Positions 37,093 through 47,543 of a DNA stretch of 50,647 bases are shown one piece after another. The first letter of the stretch is position 1. Every line of letters starts with the position of its first letter. Source of the stretch: an uncultured Prochlorococcus sp. (GTDB lineage: Bacteria; Cyanobacteriota; Cyanobacteriia; PCC-6307; Cyanobiaceae); the NCBI GenBank assembly GCA_902624105.1, contig CACNWH010000007.1, positions 1-50,647 on the forward strand, given 5' to 3'. A model generated the notes under the pieces. That model did not search any database and was not told the origin of the DNA. It was given only the letters and a program-made list of their open reading frames with translations. Position numbers and translations under genes: made by a program.

Positions 37093-37740
37093 TTGTTTTA
37101 CTTACAAAATTTTCAAAAATTCATAGCTTTGTCAAATTTCCCTAAAAAAAATAATATTAACAATAATCTTCAATTTGAAATATTTGAATCTAATAACTTA
37201 TTTGCTATTTCACCTCTCCAAAAAAAAGAATTAAATCATTCTCGTACCTCTTTAATTGAATGGAGAGAAAATATTTGCGAATATCAAGAAAAAGTTATTA
37301 ATAATCTTCACAAGCCAATTTCACAAAAGTCATTATTCAAAAATGACGATAGTTTAGATTTGATAACAATTAATCCTTTCTTACTTGCAAGTTTTTCAAT
37401 TAACTTTTGGCGATCTAATAAATCTGTAGATAAAGGACCTGCAATGTATTTTGTTATTGATAAAATAAAAAATTCAGAAATTATCCTTTATATTGGAGAA
37501 ACAAACTGTGCCGATAAGAGATGGAAAGGAGATCATGACTGCAAAAATTACATATCCAACTACAAAGAAATAATGTCAACTAATAATTTAGAAAGCAATT
37601 TAGATATACGTTTTTTTCTAGATGTGCCCAAAGAGGTTAAATTAAGACGTAAATTAGAAAGGCGTCTAATCTATTTATGGTTACCTCCATTTAATAAAGA
37701 AACTAGGGATAGATGGACTACAACTTTCACAAATATCTAA
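37093..37740 (+). CDS. GIY-YIG-like nuclease-domain protein
   Basis: 215 residues starting at TTG 37093, with other starts possible. The C-terminal half has a GIY-YIG pattern: MYFVID (118-123, the GIY position) and ILYIGET (131-137, the YIG position), followed by ADKRWKGDHDCKNY with Arg143 where these nucleases place a catalytic arginine, and a late RRKLERRLIYLWLPPFN like the conserved glutamate/helix region. The N-terminal half (1-110) has no recognised domain. Role unknown. It is not linked to mobile elements here. pepA follows after 26 bp. Confidence 0.7.
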   Translation: MFYLQNFQKFIALSNFPKKNNINNNLQFEIFESNNLFAISPLQKKELNHSRTSLIEWRENICEYQEKVINNLHKPISQKSLFKNDDSLDLITINPFLLASFSINFWRSNKSVDKGPAMYFVIDKIKNSEIILYIGETNCADKRWKGDHDCKNYISNYKEIMSTNNLESNLDIRFFLDVPKEVKLRRKLERRLIYLWLPPFNKETRDRWTTTFTNI

Positions 37741-37766
37741 CAAATTTATTAAATTTTTTATAAAAA

Positions 37767-39245
37767 ATGCAATTCTCAATTTTCAAAAACCAATTAAGTT
37801 CTTGGCAGGGCAGATCTCTTATAGTTGGATTAAATAAAGATCATATCGATTCTCAATTAAAAACCATTGATTGCATAGTTGATTCAAAACAACTCATAAA
37901 AAAGCTTGATAAAAATAACTTTAAAGGAGAGATAGGAAACTCAATAAGTCTAGAAATTTTAGGAAATAATTTAGAATGCTTAACTTTAATAGGGCTTGGC
38001 GAAAAAATTGAAACCAATTCTGATGTCTTAAGAAATTCTCTATCAGAATGTATCAGAAAAGTTATTGATAAAGAAGAAAAAATTGGGATTTTAATGCCTT
38101 GGGATTTATTAGAAAATAACGCTATCTATGATATCGCTGAAACACTGAGATTATCGACTTATAGAGATAATAGATTTAATAAAAAAAGAGATGAAAAAAT
38201 AAATCTACAAGAAATTGAATTTCTAAACCTTGAAAATATTGAAAATGTCTCATTTGATGAAGTCGAAGAAATTTGTAAAGGAGTTGAGTTTGCTAGGGAG
38301 CTTGTGGCAGCCCCACCAAATGATCTAACTCCGCTTGAGATGTCAAAAAAAGCTATTGAGATATCAAATGAACATAATCTTGAAATTAAAATTCTTGAAG
38401 AGAATGATTGTTTAAATCTTGGTATGGGCGCATATTTAGCAGTAGCAAAAGGATCTAATTTAAAACCTAAATTTATACACATAACTTATAAACCAGAAAA
38501 TTCAGTATCTTTTAAAATTGCATTAGTAGGTAAAGGTTTAACTTTTGATTCTGGTGGATATAACCTTAAGGTTGGAGCTTCTCAAATTGAAATGATGAAA
38601 TATGATATGGGAGGTAGTGCCGCTGTTTTGGGAGCAGCAAAAGCGATTGGAGCATTGAAGCCAAGAGGTGTTGAAATTCATTTCATAGTAGCTGCATGTG
38701 AAAATATGATAAATGGTTTGGCGATGCATCCTGGAGATGTAATAACAGCCTCTAATGGTAAAACTATCGAAGTAAATAATACTGATGCAGAGGGAAGACT
38801 TACTCTTGCAGATGCTTTAACTTATGCCTCTAATTTAAAACCTAATACAATAATTGATTTAGCAACATTAACAGGAGCATGCCTTATAGCATTAGGAAAT
38901 GATGTTGCAGGAATGTGGAGTAATAATGATGAATTAGCTAAAGAATTATTGGAGGCTGCTATAAAGAAGGGAGAAGGTTTATGGCGAATGCCTCTACAAA
39001 AATCATACAAAGATGGATTAAAATCTCACATAGCAGATATTAAAAATACTGGACCAAGAGCTGGTGGATCAATTACTGCTGCTTTATTTCTAGAGGAATT
39101 TCTTGACGAAACTATTAATTGGGCTCATATTGATATCGCTGGAACATGCTGGACAGATAAGAATAAAGGGTTAAATCCTAGCGGAGCTACTGGCTATGGA
39201 GTAAGAACTCTAATAGATTGGATCAAAAGTAAAGAAACTCTCTAG
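37767..39245 (+). CDS. pepA: Leucyl aminopeptidase (M17)
   Basis: Cytosolic di-metal aminopeptidase (homohexamer) used in peptide turnover and glutathione-type dipeptide recycling. 492 residues. The N-terminal domain is variable and the C-terminal catalytic domain shows [13 protein letters not shown] (metal-binding Lys/Asp), [25 protein letters not shown] (signature) and the basic-site Arg within it, then DLATLTGAC. Length is normal. Its stop is 3 bp from the convergent msrA stop. Confidence 0.95.
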   Translation: MQFSIFKNQLSSWQGRSLIVGLNKDHIDSQLKTIDCIVDSKQLIKKLDKNNFKGEIGNSISLEILGNNLECLTLIGLGEKIETNSDVLRNSLSECIRKVIDKEEKIGILMPWDLLENNAIYDIAETLRLSTYRDNRFNKKRDEKINLQEIEFLNLENIENVSFDEVEEICKGVEFARELVAAPPNDLTPLEMSKKAIEISNEHNLEIKILEENDCLNLGMGAYLAVAKGSNLKPKFIHITYKPENSVSFKIALVGKGLTFDSGGYNLKVGASQIEMMKYDMGGSAAVLGAAKAIGALKPRGVEIHFIVAACENMINGLAMHPGDVITASNGKTIEVNNTDAEGRLTLADALTYASNLKPNTIIDLATLTGACLIALGNDVAGMWSNNDELAKELLEAAIKKGEGLWRMPLQKSYKDGLKSHIADIKNTGPRAGGSITAALFLEEFLDETINWAHIDIAGTCWTDKNKGLNPSGATGYGVRTLIDWIKSKETL

Positions 39246-39248
39246 AAC

Positions 39249-39851
39249 TTATTCAGACCAATTATTATCTGTTCTTGCATTTTCACCCCATAATTGATTT
39301 AATCTCTTGTCCCTTCCACAAGAGTATCTATAAAATTTATATTTAAACTCATTATTAACAGCAAAATCTTGATGATAATCTTCGGCTAACCAAAATTTAT
39401 TTTTAGATTTTACTCCTACTTTAATTTCTTCAATGGGAACCTTAAGCTCTATAGATGCTGATAATAATGCATCATTAGATTGTTTTTCTTCAATAGAATT
39501 TTGATAAAATATGACTGGTTTATATGAATCTCCCCTGTCGCAAAATTGGCCTTTTCCGTCGAGAGGATCAATATTTCTTAAATAAAGTCTCAATATTTCA
39601 TCTAGAGAAACTACGCCGGGATCATAATTTACTAATACAACCTCTTGGTGACCATTATGATTGTCATAACTTGGATTTTTTAAATTTCCACCTGAATAAC
39701 CACTTTTCACAAACTCTACCCCCTCTACATATTCAAGATCATGTTCTAAACACCAAAAGCAACCCCCTGCAAGAATAATTTCATCAGAATATGCTTGAAT
39801 AGGGTTAGTTATTATTGAAAGGATAATTAGTAGTGTCAGAAAAAATTTCAT
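39249..39851 (-). CDS. msrA: Peptide methionine-S-sulfoxide reductase MsrA, exported form
   Basis: Repairs methionine-S-sulfoxide. 200 residues. The active-site segment is LAGGCFWCLEHDLEYVEGV (nucleophile Cys in GCFWC), with NHNGHQEVVLVNYDP and AEDYHQDF further on, all typical. A clear signal peptide is present (residues 1-20, KFFLTLLIILSIITNPIQA), so the enzyme probably acts in the periplasm or lumen rather than the cytosol. It lies 16 bp downstream of lpxB on the same strand. Confidence 0.93.
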   Translation of the reverse strand: MKFFLTLLIILSIITNPIQAYSDEIILAGGCFWCLEHDLEYVEGVEFVKSGYSGGNLKNPSYDNHNGHQEVVLVNYDPGVVSLDEILRLYLRNIDPLDGKGQFCDRGDSYKPVIFYQNSIEEKQSNDALLSASIELKVPIEEIKVGVKSKNKFWLAEDYHQDFAVNNEFKYKFYRYSCGRDKRLNQLWGENARTDNNWSE

Positions 39852-39867
39852 AAATAAATTATAAATA

Positions 39868-41046
39868 CTAAATAATTGAATTTATGATAGTTTTTGCAGC
39901 TCTTTTGGCAACTCCTTCATCACCTAAATTTTTTTTAAGTAATTTATATCCTTGCTTAATTTTTATCTTTTCATTATTTCTTTCTAATAATTTACATGAT
40001 TTTTTAAATACTGAATTGACATTAAATTCTTTCTGTACAAATTCTGGAACGATACGCCTTTTCATCAAAAGATTAATAGGTGAAATAAATCTTAATTTAA
40101 AATTAAGAATTTTTTTTGCAATAAAGGCTGTCACTCTACTAACTTTATAACCAACAACTTGGGGAATACCATATAAAGCTAGTTCCATATTTACGGTACC
40201 AGATTTACAGAGAGCTAATTTTGACAATGAGTATATATAAATTTTAGTTTCCTCTATTTCTGATGGAGATATTACTCTACCGTTAATATTATTTTTATCT
40301 AATGCTTTTTGAAAAGTTTGATCAAATTCTTTTCTACAAGAAGGTATAAAAACGACAAGATCTGGATATTTTCTTTGTAATTTTTGTGCAACCTTTATAA
40401 AAGTAGGCAATATATATTTCAGTTCTTGAGGTCTTGAAGCTGGCATTATTAAAAGTATATTTTGATTACTTGAAAGATCTAAATATTTTCTTGATTCTTT
40501 TTTAGTAGGAAGTTTTTTTGTAAGATCAACCATTGGATGACCAATCCAAGATACTCTTCCACCTCTTTTCCTATAAAATTTTGCCTCTTGTTGAAAAATT
40601 GCAAAAATCTTATCAGAAAAACCAATAAGATCAGTAGTTGAATTATTACCTACTCTCCAAGCCCATTCTTGTGGTGCTATGTAATAATAAATCGGCATAT
40701 TAATTTTTTTATCCTTCAATTTTCTTCCGATACTAATATTTGGCCCCATATAGTCAATTAAAATTAAGCAGTTGGGAGATTTTTCATTTAGTACCTTTAG
40801 AAATTGTTTTTGTATTTTCATCATTGGAAATACAAGTGGGACGGCCTCCCAAATTCCAATAGCACTTATAGGTGTAGTATCTTTTATGATTTCTACCCCC
40901 GATTTTCTCATCTTTTCGCCTCCTAAACCATAGATCTCTAAATCAATAGCTAGTTTCCTACTTTCCTCAAATAATTCTTTAGCTAATATGCTACCGTGTA
41001 AATCACCTGATACTTCTCCAGTACTGATAAATATTTTTTTCTTCAT
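39868..41046 (-). CDS. lpxB: Lipid-A-disaccharide synthase
   Basis: GT19 glycosyltransferase forming the beta-1,6 disaccharide of lipid A. 392 residues, beginning KKIFISTGEVSGDLHGSILA, with IYGLGGEKMRKSGVEII, LILIDYMGPNISIG, YYIAPQEWAWR, WIGHPMVD, LIMPASRPQEL and the donor-binding SGTVNMELAL (ALCKSGTVNMELALYGIPQV) near 280. It is the last gene of the lpxC-fabZ-lpxA-lpxB run and overlaps lpxA by 4 bp. Confidence 0.95.
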   Translation of the reverse strand: MKKKIFISTGEVSGDLHGSILAKELFEESRKLAIDLEIYGLGGEKMRKSGVEIIKDTTPISAIGIWEAVPLVFPMMKIQKQFLKVLNEKSPNCLILIDYMGPNISIGRKLKDKKINMPIYYYIAPQEWAWRVGNNSTTDLIGFSDKIFAIFQQEAKFYRKRGGRVSWIGHPMVDLTKKLPTKKESRKYLDLSSNQNILLIMPASRPQELKYILPTFIKVAQKLQRKYPDLVVFIPSCRKEFDQTFQKALDKNNINGRVISPSEIEETKIYIYSLSKLALCKSGTVNMELALYGIPQVVGYKVSRVTAFIAKKILNFKLRFISPINLLMKRRIVPEFVQKEFNVNSVFKKSCKLLERNNEKIKIKQGYKLLKKNLGDEGVAKRAAKTIINSII

Positions 41047-41891
41047 ACATTTGCCACTGGCAATGGACCTCTCCTAGTATTTAATATCGAATCTTTTACA
41101 AACTCACATAATCGTTTTGAAGAGAAGTCGATCTCTTGGCTCATTGCAATCTCGACTGCTTCAGAAATAACATAATCAGACTTGAAGAGCAAAAGCCAAG
41201 TTTTCATGAGTAATTTTAAATTAAGATTATTTTTTTCAATTAATCCACTTCTCTTGATACCAACCTTATTTAAACCTCTAAGTCTGCCTGGACTCCCTTC
41301 GGCTAGGCAAAACGGGGGAACATCTCTTGTCACTCTAGTCATTCCTCCAATCATTGATAGATATCCAATATGGACAAATTGATGAATACCTAAACAGCCT
41401 CCAACTATTGCACAGTCTTCAATTATTACATGTCCAGCAACTTGGACGCTGTTAGATAGTATGACATTATTACCTAGTTCACAATTATGTCCGATATGTG
41501 AGTAGGCCATAATTAAATTATTATTACCAATAATTGTTTTTTCGCCCTGATTAGTAGCTTTGTTTATCGTTACACATTCTCTAAAAGTATTATCGTCGCC
41601 GATAATCAGTTCTGTATTATCACCTTTATATTTTAAATCCTGAGGTTCAAGCCCCAAAAATACATTTGGGAAAATTTTATTATTTTTACCCAAAATCGTC
41701 TTCCCATCAATTACTGAGTTAGGTCCTACAGAGGTTCCAGATCCAATAATAACTTCAGGTCCTATAATAGCTCCTTGCCCGACAATAACCCCATCATGCA
41801 GTTGCGCCTTCGGATGAATAGAAGCACTAGGATGAATTTTTAATTTAATTGATTTTGAATTATCAATTCTTTTTATATTTTCCATTTTCAA
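41043..41891 (-). CDS. lpxA: UDP-N-acetylglucosamine O-acyltransferase
   Basis: First step of lipid A synthesis. 282 residues, a left-handed beta helix made of hexapeptide repeats ([11 protein letters not shown]..., [30 protein letters not shown]). The catalytic histidine lies in [11 protein letters not shown]. The C-terminal helical domain has IKRSGL. A somewhat extended N-terminus precedes the first repeat. It overlaps fabZ and lpxB by 4 bp on either side. Confidence 0.95.
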   Translation of the reverse strand: MKMENIKRIDNSKSIKLKIHPSASIHPKAQLHDGVIVGQGAIIGPEVIIGSGTSVGPNSVIDGKTILGKNNKIFPNVFLGLEPQDLKYKGDNTELIIGDDNTFRECVTINKATNQGEKTIIGNNNLIMAYSHIGHNCELGNNVILSNSVQVAGHVIIEDCAIVGGCLGIHQFVHIGYLSMIGGMTRVTRDVPPFCLAEGSPGRLRGLNKVGIKRSGLIEKNNLNLKLLMKTWLLLFKSDYVISEAVEIAMSQEIDFSSKRLCEFVKDSILNTRRGPLPVANV

Positions 41892-42346
41892 TCAACTAAA
41901 GAAAACATTAATTCGCCTGAACAAACTAATTGTCCTTCTACTTGAGCTTCGCCTTTAATTTTTCCAAACCTTTTCCTTTTTAAACTCACTAATTCACAAG
42001 ATATTAATAATTGATCTCCAGGAAGAACTGGTTTTCGAAATTTAACATTATTAATTCCTGCGAATACAAATAATCCATTAGGAAGTTCAGGCATTTTTGC
42101 AACAATCAAACCTCCAACTTGTGCCATTGACTCAACAATTAATACACCTGGCATAAGAGGTCTATCGGGGAAATGCCCCTGAAACTGGGGTTCATTAATA
42201 GTTATATTTTTTATTGCGACTGCCTTTTTACCTGGTTTATAGTCAATTACTTTGTCTACTAATGCGAAAGGGTATCGATGAGGCAAAAGACCTAATATCT
42301 CTTGAGTGGTTATTTGCTCTGCATTGAAAGGATTTTGATGTTCCAA
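41888..42346 (-). CDS. fabZ: 3-hydroxyacyl-ACP dehydratase
   Basis: Hot-dog-fold dehydratase of fatty acid synthesis. 152 residues, with [14 protein letters not shown], the catalytic His in [15 protein letters not shown] and the Glu in [10 protein letters not shown]. Its placement inside the lpx genes is conserved in many bacteria and links acyl-chain supply to lipid A. It lies 11 bp after lpxC and overlaps lpxA by 4 bp. Confidence 0.96.
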   Translation of the reverse strand: MEHQNPFNAEQITTQEILGLLPHRYPFALVDKVIDYKPGKKAVAIKNITINEPQFQGHFPDRPLMPGVLIVESMAQVGGLIVAKMPELPNGLFVFAGINNVKFRKPVLPGDQLLISCELVSLKRKRFGKIKGEAQVEGQLVCSGELMFSLVD

Positions 42347-42357
42347 AATTTCAAAAA

Positions 42358-43194
42358 TTAACTTTTAAGAGACGACGCTAATAAAGCATTTAGAGAATGG
42401 GATCCTTTGTAGACCATTATTTGCGCCTTAGGTAACCCTACCAAAGCAAGGTCCCCAATTAGGTCTAAAATCTTATGTCTGATTGGTTCATTAGCAAATC
42501 TTAATGGGGGATTTATCCATTTATCCCCATCACAAACAAGCGCATTTTCTAAATTACCACCTTTAATTAAACCTAGTTCATTTAGTTCTTCAAATTGATC
42601 TTTAAATCCAAAGGTTCTTGCTGGAGCTATCATATCTACATAATTCCGTGGATTTAATTCGATTGTATATGTCTGCACTCCAATAGCTTCATATTTAAAA
42701 TCAATTGTTGAAATAATTTTTATTTGCTTTGCTGGAATTAAAGAAATAACTGAATCATTTTGATTAAACATTTTATACTGATTTATTTCTTTCATGAAAT
42801 TTAATGGTTTAGGTACTTTTTTTATTCCAACCTCTTCAAACGCATTAACCCACTGAATAGCTGAGCCATCTAAAAGTGGTATCTCTTTCCCATCAACTTC
42901 AATATGGATATAATTAATGCCACATCCTGCAAAAGAAGATAAAAGATGTTCAATTGTATATAAATTTCTTTTGCCCAACTTAACAGCTGTGCAAAGCATT
43001 GTATTTCCTATTAAACTTTGATCTAATTTGTAAATTTTATTGGGATCATCAGAAAAAGATACATAATATCCCTCATGATCATAAGGTTTAATTCTAATTT
43101 TTGTTTTTTCTCCACTATGCAATCCCACACCATCTCTGGTTATTGAACCAGAGATGGTAAAGCAATCATCATAATTAGAAGGCCAAGAAAACAC
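42358..43194 (-). CDS. lpxC: UDP-3-O-acyl-N-acetylglucosamine deacetylase
   Basis: Zinc deacetylase, the committed step of lipid A synthesis. 278 residues. Zinc and catalytic positions are in [11 protein letters not shown] (first His) and [16 protein letters not shown] (His/Asp pair), and the start motif is [16 protein letters not shown]. The length is short for the family, close to the cyanobacterial norm. It begins at the base next to the bamA stop, so the two are coupled. Confidence 0.94.
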   Translation of the reverse strand: MFSWPSNYDDCFTISGSITRDGVGLHSGEKTKIRIKPYDHEGYYVSFSDDPNKIYKLDQSLIGNTMLCTAVKLGKRNLYTIEHLLSSFAGCGINYIHIEVDGKEIPLLDGSAIQWVNAFEEVGIKKVPKPLNFMKEINQYKMFNQNDSVISLIPAKQIKIISTIDFKYEAIGVQTYTIELNPRNYVDMIAPARTFGFKDQFEELNELGLIKGGNLENALVCDGDKWINPPLRFANEPIRHKILDLIGDLALVGLPKAQIMVYKGSHSLNALLASSLKS

Positions 43195-45312
43195 TTAAAA
43201 TTTCCAACCAATACCAAGTGTATATCGTGTGTTGCCACTTAGATCTTGAGATGCGATATCTAATCTTATTGGTCCAAGAGGAGTTTTAACCCCAAGACCT
43301 CCACCAAGAGAGAACCCAGATCCTTCTTTATTTAGTAATTCTCCTGGTTTGCCAGGTACATCTTTTTGAGACCCCAAATCAGTCCCCGCGTCTAAAAATA
43401 AAGAACCTGATATCATTCTCCATATTGGGACGCGATATTCTACAGACGCTTCTGCAAAACTTTTACTAACTGACAACTCGCAAGATCCCCAACCTCTTAC
43501 AGAAGAGGGGCCACCCATACAAAATGATTCATAAGGAGGTAATTCACCCAAGATAGTCCCTGTTTTTACTTGAAATCCAATAGTTTGAAAACAATCATTA
43601 TTTGCAGAAACATCAGATTTACATTCCTTTGTAAGATTAATTAACCTAACTGGAACAAACCAAGAATAAGATGCTCTTAATCTATTAAAGGTAGGAGCAT
43701 TATCCCCTAAAGGTAAAAATTGTTCACTACCAAATCTTAATCTACTACCCGAACTAGGATTAACGTTATTATTTAATTTGTTAAAGACACCTCCAGCAAC
43801 AACACTAATTAAGGTGTTCTCTGAGGGACAACTACCATCCTCAGGTGAATATCCAATACAAATAATTTCGCTTAAATTTGTTTCAGTGGTTGGATTTTTT
43901 GTCGCATATGGTTTCTTATTAGCAGAACTATCAATCATATTTACTTTTTTAAAATTCATACCTGCAGAAATTTTCCAAGGTGAGTCTTTAAAAGGATCAC
44001 CACCATTCAAGGGCCTTAGTAATGTAAATCCCCCTCCAACATTTTCCAAAACAACTGAAGAGAAGGAATCATTACTATTACTGTTTTGATCATTTACTGC
44101 ATAAAGTTTACCGTTGTTATCACTATTAAATTCCTGTGGATAATCCCTGCTTAAAAATATATTTGTTTTAATAGATGTTCTATATTTATCACCTCTGATC
44201 CATGGATCATATAATGAGAAATTATAGGTAGTCGAATAATTACCAAAATTAATATTTAAATCAGTACTCCACGCTCTACCAAAAGCATTACTCTCTTTTA
44301 GTCCTAATTGTGCAAAAATACCTGATGTATTACTAAAACCGAAGCCTCCAGTTAGTGAACCTGTCTTTTGTTCACTTATATCTAGAGAAATGATAACTCT
44401 TTTACTGTTTTGACTATCAGGTTTAAGCGATACTTTAATATCATTGAATAAAGAAGTGGCATACAATCTTTTAATATCACTTTCTAATGTTTTTCTATTA
44501 AAAACAACACCTGCATTAGTTTTCAATTCGCGTCTTATTACCCATTCTTTTGTCTTGCCTTTCCTAACTTCTTCATCTGCGCCAATAAATCTAATCTCGA
44601 TTTCAGAAACAATACCCTCATCGATGTTTATTTGAATAGAACCATTATCCGATATCCTTTCAGGGCCAGAAACTCTTGCAATAGAATAACCTTTGTCCTC
44701 ATACCATTTTTTTATTACATTTATCCTATCTTGAAGTTCATTTAAATTTAATGTTGAACCATAATATTTCTCAAAAATCGTATTTACAAATTTTTGCGTA
44801 ATAATTGTATTGCTAGGTTCAATTGTAATTTCTTTAAGGATTGGATTAGGTACAATATTTACAATTAACTTCACGCCTAAAGGACCATCCTCCGCTTTAA
44901 ACTTCACTCCAGAAAACCATCCACTTGCGTATATTGAATCTAAGTCTTGTTTAAGTATTTCATTATTAACAATGCTTCCTGGTTTTGTACTCATTGCGCC
45001 ATAAGCTTCTAATTCTAATTTCCTACCCTCAGGATGATCCTCCCATCCCTCGATAACAATTTCTGAAATCAATACATTTGTGTCCGAATCTGAATTAACC
45101 TCTTCTGAATTATCAACTAAATACGTTTCTTTTAAATTTTCTTGATAAACATTGCTTAAAAAAATATCAGATGTAGGACTTTTTTTATTTGTCAATAAAT
45201 CATTTTTTAAGAGATATCGAGAATATGCATTATTATTGCTTACTCCTAAAAGCATTGAAAATATTCCAAAACTAGTTAATATTTTTCTTATTTTAAATTG
45301 ATGATTATTCAT
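43195..45312 (-). CDS. bamA: Outer-membrane protein assembly factor (BamA/Omp85)
   Basis: Inserts beta-barrels in the outer membrane. 705 residues. A signal peptide (about 1-31) and a poorly conserved N-terminal linker are followed by POTRA domains (about 78-315, with ISEIVIEGWEDHPEGRKLEL and EITIEPSNTIITQKFVN). The barrel (about 320-705) includes GGFGFSNTSGIFAQLGLKES and the lid-lock-like SVRGWGSCELSVS, and ends in GIGWKF with the terminal aromatic. Cyanobacterial proteins usually carry three POTRAs, which fits. Alone in the window as an outer-membrane gene, it heads the lpxC-fabZ-lpxA-lpxB operon. Confidence 0.92.
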   Translation of the reverse strand: MNNHQFKIRKILTSFGIFSMLLGVSNNNAYSRYLLKNDLLTNKKSPTSDIFLSNVYQENLKETYLVDNSEEVNSDSDTNVLISEIVIEGWEDHPEGRKLELEAYGAMSTKPGSIVNNEILKQDLDSIYASGWFSGVKFKAEDGPLGVKLIVNIVPNPILKEITIEPSNTIITQKFVNTIFEKYYGSTLNLNELQDRINVIKKWYEDKGYSIARVSGPERISDNGSIQINIDEGIVSEIEIRFIGADEEVRKGKTKEWVIRRELKTNAGVVFNRKTLESDIKRLYATSLFNDIKVSLKPDSQNSKRVIISLDISEQKTGSLTGGFGFSNTSGIFAQLGLKESNAFGRAWSTDLNINFGNYSTTYNFSLYDPWIRGDKYRTSIKTNIFLSRDYPQEFNSDNNGKLYAVNDQNSNSNDSFSSVVLENVGGGFTLLRPLNGGDPFKDSPWKISAGMNFKKVNMIDSSANKKPYATKNPTTETNLSEIICIGYSPEDGSCPSENTLISVVAGGVFNKLNNNVNPSSGSRLRFGSEQFLPLGDNAPTFNRLRASYSWFVPVRLINLTKECKSDVSANNDCFQTIGFQVKTGTILGELPPYESFCMGGPSSVRGWGSCELSVSKSFAEASVEYRVPIWRMISGSLFLDAGTDLGSQKDVPGKPGELLNKEGSGFSLGGGLGVKTPLGPIRLDIASQDLSGNTRYTLGIGWKF

Positions 45313-45343
45313 GGGTATTTATGTAAAAATTAGAAATTTTGTT

Positions 45344-46081
45344 TTAAGTGGAACTAATAAAATTTTTTATTCTATTACTAATTTCACTGTAAGCCTCGAT
45401 TAAGTCTCCTAAATCATGCCTGAAACGATCTTTATCTAGACTTTCAATTTTACCATTATTTTCTTTAAGATCCCATAGTCTACAATTATCAGGACTAAAT
45501 TCATCTGCTAAGACTATTTTCCCATTAGGGTTTTTACCGAACTCTACTTTGAAGTCAACTAACTTTATTTGAATATTTGAAAAGAATTTCTTAAGTATTA
45601 AATTAATTTTTAATGTTAATTCTTTAATTAAAATTAATTCATCCTGTTCAAGAATATTCATTAAAAGAATTCTATCTATCGTTAGAAGTGGATCATTTAA
45701 CTCATCATCCTTAAAGTAAAAATCAATTAACGGATCTTTAAATATAGTACCAGGCACAATATTTGTCTGTTTGCATATTGATCCATAAGCAGTATTTCTT
45801 ACAACAACCTCTAATGGAATTATTTCTACTCTTTGAGCTATGAAAGAAGATTTTGAGTGTGAATGGATATAGTGAGTTGGAATATTTTGATTTATTAGAT
45901 GTTTAAAAATTGTTTGACTTATAAAACAATTTAATTCTCCTTTGCCCTCAAATGTTGATTTTTTTGCAGCATTAAAGGCAGTGGCATCATCTTTAAATTT
46001 AATAATTACTTCTTTAGGATTTTTATTTGCAAAAATTTTCTTTGCTTTCCCTTCATAAATTAATTCGTTATTTGTGTTCAT
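45344..46081 (-). CDS. purC: SAICAR synthetase
   Basis: Purine synthesis: joins CAIR and aspartate. 245-residue ATP-grasp-like fold with ELIYEGKAKKIF, IIKFKDDATAFNA and KIVLADEFSPDNCRLWD. Length is typical of the compact bacterial form. It is divergent from purD, with 127 bp shared upstream sequence that contains a TATAAT-like hexamer near 46113. The shared region allows joint control of the two purine genes. Confidence 0.95.
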   Translation of the reverse strand: MNTNNELIYEGKAKKIFANKNPKEVIIKFKDDATAFNAAKKSTFEGKGELNCFISQTIFKHLINQNIPTHYIHSHSKSSFIAQRVEIIPLEVVVRNTAYGSICKQTNIVPGTIFKDPLIDFYFKDDELNDPLLTIDRILLMNILEQDELILIKELTLKINLILKKFFSNIQIKLVDFKVEFGKNPNGKIVLADEFSPDNCRLWDLKENNGKIESLDKDRFRHDLGDLIEAYSEISNRIKNFISST

Positions 46082-46208
46082 AAGAATTCATTTTCAATAG
46101 TGAGAAATACAATATAATAATTTTAATAGTTAATACTTTAAGTAAGAAATTAAACAATTTTACTTTAACTGATTAATTTACAAAATAAATAACTATTATT
46201 AACAATTG

Positions 46209-47543
46209 ATGAACACAAATCTAATGAAAAATGAAGTTTATGAAAAATTGGAAAATATCGTAATAATTGGAAATGGTGGGAGAGAAAATTCTTTAGCATG
46301 GGCAATACAAAAGAATAAACTTATAAAGAATATTTATTTAGTTCCTGGAAATGGAGGTTCTGGGAAAATCAATAAATGTCAAAATCTACATATCGATTAT
46401 GAAAATAAGAATTTATTAATCCAAACTTTAAATTCTCTTGAAATTGATTTAATAATAATTGGTCCAGAAATTCCTCTTGCAAAAGGCCTTGGAGATTTTC
46501 TCAGAAGTAATGATTTTTATGTCTTTGGGCCTAATTCAGATGGAGCGAAATTAGAATCAAGCAAATCATGGGCGAAAAGTTTCATGAGCGAGGCTAACAT
46601 TCCGACTGCAAAATTTTGGAAGGTGTCTTCAGTAGAAGAATCTAAAAAGATAATCTCCACTGCACCATTTCCTTTGGTAGTTAAGGCCGATGGATTAGCT
46701 TCTGGCAAAGGAGTTTTTATTCCAGAAACACATCAAGATACTTTAAAAATTACTAAAGAAATCATCAACGGAAAGTTCGGTGAGTCTGGAAAAATAGTTT
46801 TGCTCGAAGAAAAAATAGAAGGTCCAGAAATATCAATTTTTGCTCTTTGTGATGGTAAGAAATATATTCTTTTACCATCAGCTCAAGATCATAAAAGAAT
46901 AGAAGAAAATGATAAGGGATTAAATACTGGAGGAATGGGAGCATATTCACCAACTCCTCTCTTATCAAAATCAGAGCTTTCAATAATCCGTAAAGCAATA
47001 ATTGAACCCACTATTAATGAGTTAATTAAAAGGAATATTGAATACAAGGGTGTTTTATATTTCGGATTAATGATCACGAAGTCTGGACCAAAAGTAATAG
47101 AATATAATTGCAGGTTTGGTGATCCTGAATGTCAAACAATTATGCCTTTAATGGATACTAATTTTGTGAACATTCTCTATAAATGTGCCACAGGAAATCT
47201 TAAAGGGGACGAACAATTATTATCCTCATCAAAAGTCAGTGGATGTGTAATAGCATCATCAAAAGGATATCCAGAGGATTACGATGTTGGGTTTCCGATA
47301 ACATTTAATTATGATGAATCTGAAGATGTACAAATTTTCCATTCAGGTACATCGGTAAATAAAAAAGGTAAAATAATATCCGATGGAGGAAGAGTTTTAA
47401 GTATTGTTTGTCAGGGGAAAGATTTCGATAGTGCTTTTAATATGGCTTATAAAGTCTTGAAAGGTATTAATTTTGATGGAATTTACTACAGGAGAGACAT
47501 TGGACATCAAGTAAGAAAAAGTTATTCTTATGAGGACCTCTAA
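46209..47543 (+). CDS. purD: Phosphoribosylamine--glycine ligase
   Basis: Second step of purine synthesis, forming GAR. 444 residues from ATG 46209 (an ATG five codons later is also possible). ATP-grasp fold with VIIGNGGRENSLAWAI, LVVKADGLASGKGVF, LPSAQDHKRIEENDKGLNTG and NCRFGDPECQ. Length is standard. The stop codon TAATG shares one base with the nblS start, so the sensor kinase is coupled to this metabolic gene. Confidence 0.95.
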   Translation: MNTNLMKNEVYEKLENIVIIGNGGRENSLAWAIQKNKLIKNIYLVPGNGGSGKINKCQNLHIDYENKNLLIQTLNSLEIDLIIIGPEIPLAKGLGDFLRSNDFYVFGPNSDGAKLESSKSWAKSFMSEANIPTAKFWKVSSVEESKKIISTAPFPLVVKADGLASGKGVFIPETHQDTLKITKEIINGKFGESGKIVLLEEKIEGPEISIFALCDGKKYILLPSAQDHKRIEENDKGLNTGGMGAYSPTPLLSKSELSIIRKAIIEPTINELIKRNIEYKGVLYFGLMITKSGPKVIEYNCRFGDPECQTIMPLMDTNFVNILYKCATGNLKGDEQLLSSSKVSGCVIASSKGYPEDYDVGFPITFNYDESEDVQIFHSGTSVNKKGKIISDGGRVLSIVCQGKDFDSAFNMAYKVLKGINFDGIYYRRDIGHQVRKSYSYEDL

